In this document: piece by piece, positions 7,332 to 11,510 of the stretch
Layout: each line of letters starts with the position of its first letter
Numbering within the stretch: position 1 is the first letter of the stretch
Origin: JBEBXQ01 sp040391535
GTDB taxonomy: Bacteria; Bacteroidota; Bacteroidia; Cytophagales; Spirosomataceae
Assembly: GCA_040391535.1 (NCBI GenBank)
Contig: JBEBXQ010000145.1
Coordinates: 1 to 11,510 of the forward strand
Reading direction: 5' to 3'
DNA length: 11,510 nucleotides
The notes under the pieces: model-generated
What the model was told of the DNA's origin: nothing
Seen by the model: the letters and a program-made list of their open reading frames with translations, nothing else
The model's database searches: none
Translations under genes and position numbers: made by a program

Positions 7332-7871
7332 CTACTTTTTATTCAATGCTTTTAATGCTGCCCAGCGGGGGTCTGTCTCTTTTGCAGTTTCCTCCTGGTT
7401 TTCCATCTCCCCGGCTCCTGATACATAAATAAGCTTATGCTCTTCTTCGTCGTCTGAAACCTCCCTGAGTTTTGGATGAATCTTCTTCACAGGTATAGCC
7501 AGGGCTATAAACTCAAAAATATAACGCGCAACGTTAATGCGGTTGGTGTTCCGGTGAATCAGTGAAATTTCATCTGTCAGCTCCAGATTTTCCTCACCGA
7601 ATTTCAGGATAATTTTCCCTTCTGCCTGAACAGGTTCTTCAAATTCTTCAAGACTGCGGTCACAGATAAGTTTTGCAACTCCCGAAATATTGAATCCCAG
7701 CTGAATCATCGTGGATGATTTGTCAAGGATAAGTTTTGTCCGGAAACGGCCGTCGGCTATTACGTCCTGGTCCATTTCCTGAAAAAAACGTTCTCCTGAC
7801 TCAAACTCAAAGACATGCGGGCTGTTACTCAGCCCCATAATGTCAATATCGTATTTATCTAGCTCTGTCAC
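7332..7871 (-). CDS. yceD: DUF177 / YceD-family protein, GTG start
   Basis: The 179-residue protein matches the DUF177 (YceD) family. It has an N-terminal strand region (YDIDIMGLSNSPHVFEFE), a central domain with LICDRSLEEF (68-77), the acidic strand ILKFGEENLEL, then INVARYIFEFIALAIPVKKIHP (112-133), an acidic linker and the hallmark C-terminus DPRWAALKAL (168-177). The family's usual CxRC pair is reduced to one cysteine (Cys70; Ser73 in place of the second), common in Bacteroidota as far as I recall. Family members are linked to 23S rRNA processing or assembly, and the gene's place just before rpmF agrees. The start is GTG at 7869-7871: an in-frame TAG lies upstream, no ATG lies between, and the first downstream ATG is codon 12 (Met12), inside the conserved start. 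Confidence 0.9.
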   Translation of the reverse strand: MTELDKYDIDIMGLSNSPHVFEFESGERFFQEMDQDVIADGRFRTKLILDKSSTMIQLGFNISGVAKLICDRSLEEFEEPVQAEGKIILKFGEENLELTDEISLIHRNTNRINVARYIFEFIALAIPVKKIHPKLREVSDDEEEHKLIYVSGAGEMENQEETAKETDPRWAALKALNKK

Positions 7872-7891
7872 CGTTTCTTCAAAAAGGACTG

Positions 7892-7925
7892 CAAATTTAT
7901 TGGTTTTTAACTACAATTAAAACAA
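7892..7925 (-). promoter_or_regulatory. Bacteroidota-type promoter of the yceD-rpmF cluster
   Basis: The minus strand has TAAATTTG (7892-7899), an exact TAnnTTTG -7 element, and TTG (7923-7925) 23 nt upstream, within the spacing reported for the -33 element of Bacteroidota promoters. The expected start site would leave only a short leader of roughly 10-20 nt before the GTG codon. This is the best promoter match among the gaps I checked. Confidence 0.5.
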
Positions 7926-7959
7926 TGTTGTGTTTTTTTTAAGAGAGTTTTATTCACAA

Positions 7960-8598
7960 TCATCGTTTTACCTCCACTGCCGGATTTCCGAATACGGTTT
8001 TCCCGGCCGGAACATCCTGAATCACAACCGATCCGGCCCCTATACGGGCATTTTTACCAATCTTAATACCGGCTATTACTGTAACCGCCGGTCCGATAAA
8101 TACATTATCTCCGATCGTTGCACCATTACCTATTACCGAGCCCGCGCCGAAAGTAATATAATCACCGGCAACAACCTTTGACTGGATAATGGATCCTGAT
8201 TCAAAAATACAATGACTCCCCACGGCTGCCTGTGCATCAATCACTGCATTGGCTCCCACAAAGTTGCCATGACCCACTGAAGCCAGTGAAGATACCGAAG
8301 CCTTTCCGTGAATCGCATTCACTGGCATCATCTTTCTCCGTGAATTAATATCCTCCACCAGCCGCTGACGCACTACCCTTTCCCCTATGGCTACAAATGC
8401 TTCACATTTGTGACCTATCAGTTTGGTAAAACCTGCATCTTCTGTAACTCCCAATACGGTCACTGTACCAATTTCAGTGCCATGCAGCTCTTTATTGTCA
8501 TCCAGAAAGCCGTAAACAATTACGTTGTTGCTTTCAAAAATATCTAAAGCCTGTATACCCAGCGAGCCTGCTCCGAAAATTATGACAGGGTTTTCCAT
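7960..8598 (-). CDS. NeuD/PglD-like left-handed beta-helix acyltransferase
   Basis: The 212-residue protein has the two-part layout of the NeuD/PglD sugar O/N-acyltransferase family. A Rossmann-like N-terminal domain has FGAGSLGIQALDIF (8-21) and YGFLDD (29-34). A hexapeptide-repeat left-handed beta-helix (about 97-205) follows, ending IGAGSVVIQDVPAGKTVFGNP. Such enzymes transfer acetyl from acetyl-CoA to a nucleotide or free sugar. The region where the family normally has the catalytic His (an 'I-x-H-x-C' stretch) reads ESGSIIQSKVVAGDYITF (133-150), and Ser140 falls at the His position in my by-eye alignment. It may therefore be inactive or use another residue. It is 32 nt downstream of recQ, so likely co-transcribed. 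No other sugar gene is nearby, and its substrate cannot be named. Confidence 0.82.
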   Translation of the reverse strand: MENPVIIFGAGSLGIQALDIFESNNVIVYGFLDDNKELHGTEIGTVTVLGVTEDAGFTKLIGHKCEAFVAIGERVVRQRLVEDINSRRKMMPVNAIHGKASVSSLASVGHGNFVGANAVIDAQAAVGSHCIFESGSIIQSKVVAGDYITFGAGSVIGNGATIGDNVFIGPAVTVIAGIKIGKNARIGAGSVVIQDVPAGKTVFGNPAVEVKR

Positions 8599-8630
8599 TC
8601 CTATTAATTTCTGTTTTAAAAAATATTAAA

Positions 8631-10544
8631 CTATAACAAATACAGGTTTCCGTCATTTCTGTAACCAATGACTTCATCAGCTATCAGTTTCTGCAGTGTT
8701 TTCATAATCAGCTCCTCATCATATTCTACCAGCCGCTGACTGAGCAGCCGGGGAGAAACGGAAATATCCTCACGCAAAATTAGCAGAATTTCTGTTCCCA
8801 ACCCCTCTTCTTCTTCGAGCCGCTTCAATTTACGGTTCGCCATACATACATCACAAACTCCGCAAGGTTCTGCATTTTTCTCTCCGAAATACTCCACCAG
8901 CTCTACAGTACGGCATCCGTTACGGGTTCGTGCATAGTGTATAACCGCCTGAACCTTATCCAGATCCCGTTGCTTCTTCTGCCGGATAGATACCATGTTC
9001 AGCGGCAGTTTTTCGGAAGGGAACCGGGATGTCAGATAGGTCAGCTGCGGCTTATCTTTACGTTTTTCATAATCAGCTATTTCATTTTCCTGTAATACAG
9101 ACAGATTACGTATAATTTCGGTTTCTGAAACATGGTAAATCCTGGCAAGTTCACTTTCAGAAATGCCTGTAAAATCGGCAAACAACTCCCCCCCGTACAT
9201 CCGGAGCAACAATTTGATAAACTTATCCAGCTGCGGATTTCGGATCTGAAAATCATATAGCTGCTGATTTCCTACTTTGATATGTACCCGCGAGCGTTCA
9301 TTATATTCCTCATTCAGCTGAATAAAACCCTCCTGTTCCAATAATTTCAAAGCATGAAATGTTTCATTTACAGGCAGATCAAAATGATGTGCGAAAGCAG
9401 GAAGATCCATATCATAGCTCTCCATAGCTCCTGCATGTACCGGAACAGACAGATAATTCGCAAGGCTCTGGTATACGCGTATGAGGAATGTCGTCTCAGG
9501 ATATTTCATGGCCACTTTTCCTTCCATATCTTCCAGGTCCTGATTGGTGAATAACGCCACTGCATAGGCTTTCTTACCGTCTCTCCCGGCACGGCCAGCT
9601 TCCTGGTAATAAGCTTCCAGGCTTTCAGGAAGGTCAAAATGAACCACCAGACGCACATCAGCTTTGTCTATCCCCATACCGAATGCATTGGTAGCAACCA
9701 TGATTCTTATTTTATCCTGAATCCAGTCAGATTGCTTTTTACTTCTTGCTTTGAAGTCTAGTCCGGCATGGTAAAAATCAGCATTAAGCCCGTTTCTGTT
9801 CAGCCAGATGGCAAGTTCCTGTGTTTTCTTTCGGGTCCCGGCATATACAATCACCGTTCCCTGCACCCTTTGAAGCACTTTTAACAATTTACGTTCTTTG
9901 CTTTCTTCTTCAAAAACAGAATAAGAAAGATTGCTTCTTGACAGCGACTGTGAAAAAACAGACGGATTCCTTAACTCCAGCTTGTCCGCAATATCTTTTT
10001 TTACAGGATCAGTAGCCGATGCAGTCAATGCCATAAACGGCACATCGTGTATATGTTTCCTGAATTCACTGATTTTAAGATACGCCGGCCGGAAATCGTA
10101 ACCCCATTGTGAAATACAGTGAGCCTCATCTACGGCTACCAATGAAATATTCATTCTGGAAGCCCTTTCCAGAAACAAAGGGGTCAGCAACCTTTCCGGT
10201 GATACATACAGAAATCTGACATCTCCGTAAATACAATTATCCAGTGTATAGTCTATCTGATTCCGCCCCATTCCTGCATGAATAGCGGATGCTTTAATCT
10301 GACGCCGGGTCAGCTGCTCTACCTGATCCTTCATCAACGCGATCAAAGGTGTAATGACAATGCAGATCCCTTCCATTACCAATGCCGGGACCTGGAAACA
10401 AAGTGATTTCCCGCCGCCTGTCGGAAACAACACCATTACGTCCTTTCCCTGAAGCACGGTTTCTATAATTTCTTCCTGTAAAGGGCGAAAAGCATTATAT
10501 CCCCAATATTGCTTTAAAACATTATACGCATCTTCGTTTATCAT
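8631..10544 (-). CDS. recQ: RecQ-family ATP-dependent DNA helicase
   Basis: RecQ unwinds DNA 3'-5' in recombination and replication-fork repair. The 637-residue protein (start at 10544, MINEDAYNVLKQYWGYNAFRP) has the Q-like entry motif FRPLQ (19-23), Walker A FPTGGGKS (40-47, Lys46), DEAH (139-142) with CISQWGYDFRPAY, ATNAFGMGIDKADVR (284-298) and EAGRAGRDG (315-323). A zinc site follows at Cys544, Cys561, Cys564 and Cys567, the spacing of E. coli Cys380/397/400/403. About 165 extra residues lie between helicase core and zinc site and contain predicted winged-helix-like segments, as recalled for Bacteroidota RecQ paralogs. There is no recognisable HRDC domain; the last 70 residues look like another small helical or winged module. 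A longer frame reaches 10658, but its first 38 residues are not RecQ-like. Confidence 0.95.
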   Translation of the reverse strand: MINEDAYNVLKQYWGYNAFRPLQEEIIETVLQGKDVMVLFPTGGGKSLCFQVPALVMEGICIVITPLIALMKDQVEQLTRRQIKASAIHAGMGRNQIDYTLDNCIYGDVRFLYVSPERLLTPLFLERASRMNISLVAVDEAHCISQWGYDFRPAYLKISEFRKHIHDVPFMALTASATDPVKKDIADKLELRNPSVFSQSLSRSNLSYSVFEEESKERKLLKVLQRVQGTVIVYAGTRKKTQELAIWLNRNGLNADFYHAGLDFKARSKKQSDWIQDKIRIMVATNAFGMGIDKADVRLVVHFDLPESLEAYYQEAGRAGRDGKKAYAVALFTNQDLEDMEGKVAMKYPETTFLIRVYQSLANYLSVPVHAGAMESYDMDLPAFAHHFDLPVNETFHALKLLEQEGFIQLNEEYNERSRVHIKVGNQQLYDFQIRNPQLDKFIKLLLRMYGGELFADFTGISESELARIYHVSETEIIRNLSVLQENEIADYEKRKDKPQLTYLTSRFPSEKLPLNMVSIRQKKQRDLDKVQAVIHYARTRNGCRTVELVEYFGEKNAEPCGVCDVCMANRKLKRLEEEEGLGTEILLILREDISVSPRLLSQRLVEYDEELIMKTLQKLIADEVIGYRNDGNLYLL

Positions 10545-10681
10545 ATTTCTTTCATGCTGCGCCCAAAATATATAGTAACCTATTTTGTAAAATATAGCCG
10601 CATATTTGTAGATTCGTATCCAGGAAGAATTCCAGACAAACCTCCAAAAGTGACACACAACAAAACCCGGTATCTTATCTG
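10545..10681. other. Divergent intergenic promoter region, recQ / sensor gene
   Basis: This 137-bp A/T-rich gap must hold the promoters for recQ (leftwards) and the sensor gene (rightwards). On the plus strand CATATTTG at 10601-10608 is one mismatch from TAnnTTTG but lacks a well-spaced TTG. On the minus strand TATATTTT-type tracts occur without an exact match. Neither promoter can be fixed from sequence alone. Confidence 0.4.
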
Positions 10682-11510
10682 ATGCATACTATTTTTACTT
10701 TCCTTGTGTTTTGGATACTATTCGTTACCGGCGTCCAGGCCCAGATAGTTCCCGCGAATTTACATGATTATTCTATTGCCCACTATACCGATGAAAACGG
10801 TCTCTCACAAAACAGCATCAAATCCATTTACAAATGTCATAATGGTTTTTTGTGGCTACTCACTGAAAACGGGATTTTAAGATATGACGGAACAAAGTTT
10901 AATCCGATCAGCGACAGTACCAATATGAGGCGTGGAATAAGATACACTTCTCTTCACGTAATCAACAGGCCTGGCCAGGAAAAGATATTTGCTCAATCAG
11001 ACAATCTTCAGTATCTACGCATATACCATAATTATATGGTTTCTGACAGCACGATTGAAGATGATCTGCCGGAGAAATTTTCTATCAGGCATTTTCCGGA
11101 CATTTACAGAACATCCGGCACTCCTGACAGCCATTACAGTTTTAACATCCCCCGGACTCTCTTAATACCGGTTACCGAAGAAGAAGGCAGCTTTTATACA
11201 ATTAGGAGTAACTCCGTTGATTTCTACAAAAACCATCAACAATACGGTCACATTAATTATGCTTTTACCAACCTGGGGCGGATATTCAGACTGAATAACA
11301 GGCTCTATTATCATAGGCCCGACAACTCATTTGATTGTGTCAGTGAAAAGCGTGTTAACACAATCCCGGTGCATGGTGACATACTCAGCAATCCCGGATT
11401 TCATAACAGAGGAAATCTGATTGTATTCTGGAATAACAATAATAATCAGGTTTTCTTTTCTTTGGATGATGTCATTTACCATGTGGAAGCCAACAGTAAC
11501 GGATCTCTTA
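10682..11510 (+). CDS. Sensor protein with Reg_prop-like ectodomain, N-terminal fragment
   Basis: A frame opens at ATG 10682 and runs off the right edge after 276 codons. The start MHTIFTFLVFWILFVTGVQA is a good signal peptide with likely cleavage after Ala20. Residues 36-70 (TDENGLSQNSIKSIYKC, then HNGFLWLLTENGILRYDG) match the two-component regulator propeller (Reg_prop) repeat, typically 'GLxxNxVxxIxxDxxGxLWxxTxxGLxRYDG'. Later residues (80-276) are beta-rich but irregular, and I cannot see further clean repeats. In Bacteroidota such ectodomains precede a transmembrane helix and a histidine kinase, hybrid regulator or DNA-binding output; that part is outside the window. It is divergent from recQ and probably senses an extracellular or periplasmic ligand. 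Confidence 0.8.
   Translation, partial: MHTIFTFLVFWILFVTGVQAQIVPANLHDYSIAHYTDENGLSQNSIKSIYKCHNGFLWLLTENGILRYDGTKFNPISDSTNMRRGIRYTSLHVINRPGQEKIFAQSDNLQYLRIYHNYMVSDSTIEDDLPEKFSIRHFPDIYRTSGTPDSHYSFNIPRTLLIPVTEEEGSFYTIRSNSVDFYKNHQQYGHINYAFTNLGRIFRLNNRLYYHRPDNSFDCVSEKRVNTIPVHGDILSNPGFHNRGNLIVFWNNNNNQVFFSLDDVIYHVEANSNGSL

Noticed and set aside
7930..8181. 83-codon open frame on the plus strand
   Set aside because: It is antisense to the acyltransferase C-terminus, whose hexapeptide repeats explain the open frame.
10545..10658. N-terminal extension of recQ by 38 codons
   Set aside because: The added residues are aromatic-rich and unlike RecQ, the region is A/T-rich promoter sequence, and the protein starting at 10544 lines up with normal RecQ N-termini.
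1..11510. CRISPR array, tRNA, rRNA, insertion sequence or prophage
   Set aside because: I looked for regular direct repeats, cloverleaf-like arms, rRNA-like blocks, transposase or integrase motifs and saw none; genes are intact core genes with similar base composition.

Overview
The window reads as ordinary chromosomal backbone of a Bacteroidota bacterium, plausibly from the Cytophagales/Sphingobacteriales side. The support is the gene set and order (yceD-like, rpmF, plsX, fabH, efp, accB, accC), a Reg_prop-type sensor N-terminus, a RecQ with the long Bacteroidota-style C-terminal part, moderate GC, few Shine-Dalgarno sites, and one good match to the Bacteroidota TTG / TAnnTTTG promoter. The genus assignment is only a guess. 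I see no mobile element, CRISPR array, tRNA or rRNA.

Layout, left to right: (1) positions 1-272 (-) are the N-terminal 90 codons of a GH3-family acyl-adenylate/amido synthetase, cut by the window edge. (2) A 207-bp gap holds the terminator of the next gene. (3) 480-731 (-) is a small GlsB/YeaQ/YmgE-type membrane protein with a 21-bp palindrome just upstream. (4) 804-2258 (-) is an S41 serine protease with a PDZ domain and a lipoprotein signal. (5) A strong intrinsic terminator at 2319-2366 closes a seven-gene cluster that runs leftwards from about 7900 to 2381: a DUF177/YceD protein, ribosomal protein L32, PlsX, FabH, EF-P, biotin carboxyl carrier protein and biotin carboxylase. (6) Further right, also on the minus strand, are a left-handed-beta-helix sugar acyltransferase-like protein (7960-8598) and a RecQ helicase (8631-10544), probably co-transcribed. 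(7) Divergently, on the plus strand from 10682, begins a secreted or membrane sensor with a beta-propeller-type ectodomain, cut by the right edge.

How the genes work together: AccB and AccC are two of the components that make malonyl-CoA, FabH uses malonyl-ACP to start fatty acid chains, and PlsX turns acyl-ACP into acyl-phosphate for phospholipid synthesis. L32, the YceD-like protein and EF-P belong to ribosome biogenesis and translation, so the cluster couples translation genes to membrane lipid supply. A terminator-like hairpin between rpmF and plsX, and a second hairpin between accB and accC, suggest the genes are not expressed equally.

I do not find a convincing undescribed system. The most interesting points are the NeuD/PglD-like protein, whose usual catalytic histidine seems to be replaced by serine, the hairpin between rpmF and plsX, the roughly 165-residue block between helicase core and zinc site in RecQ, and the irregular ectodomain of the truncated sensor.
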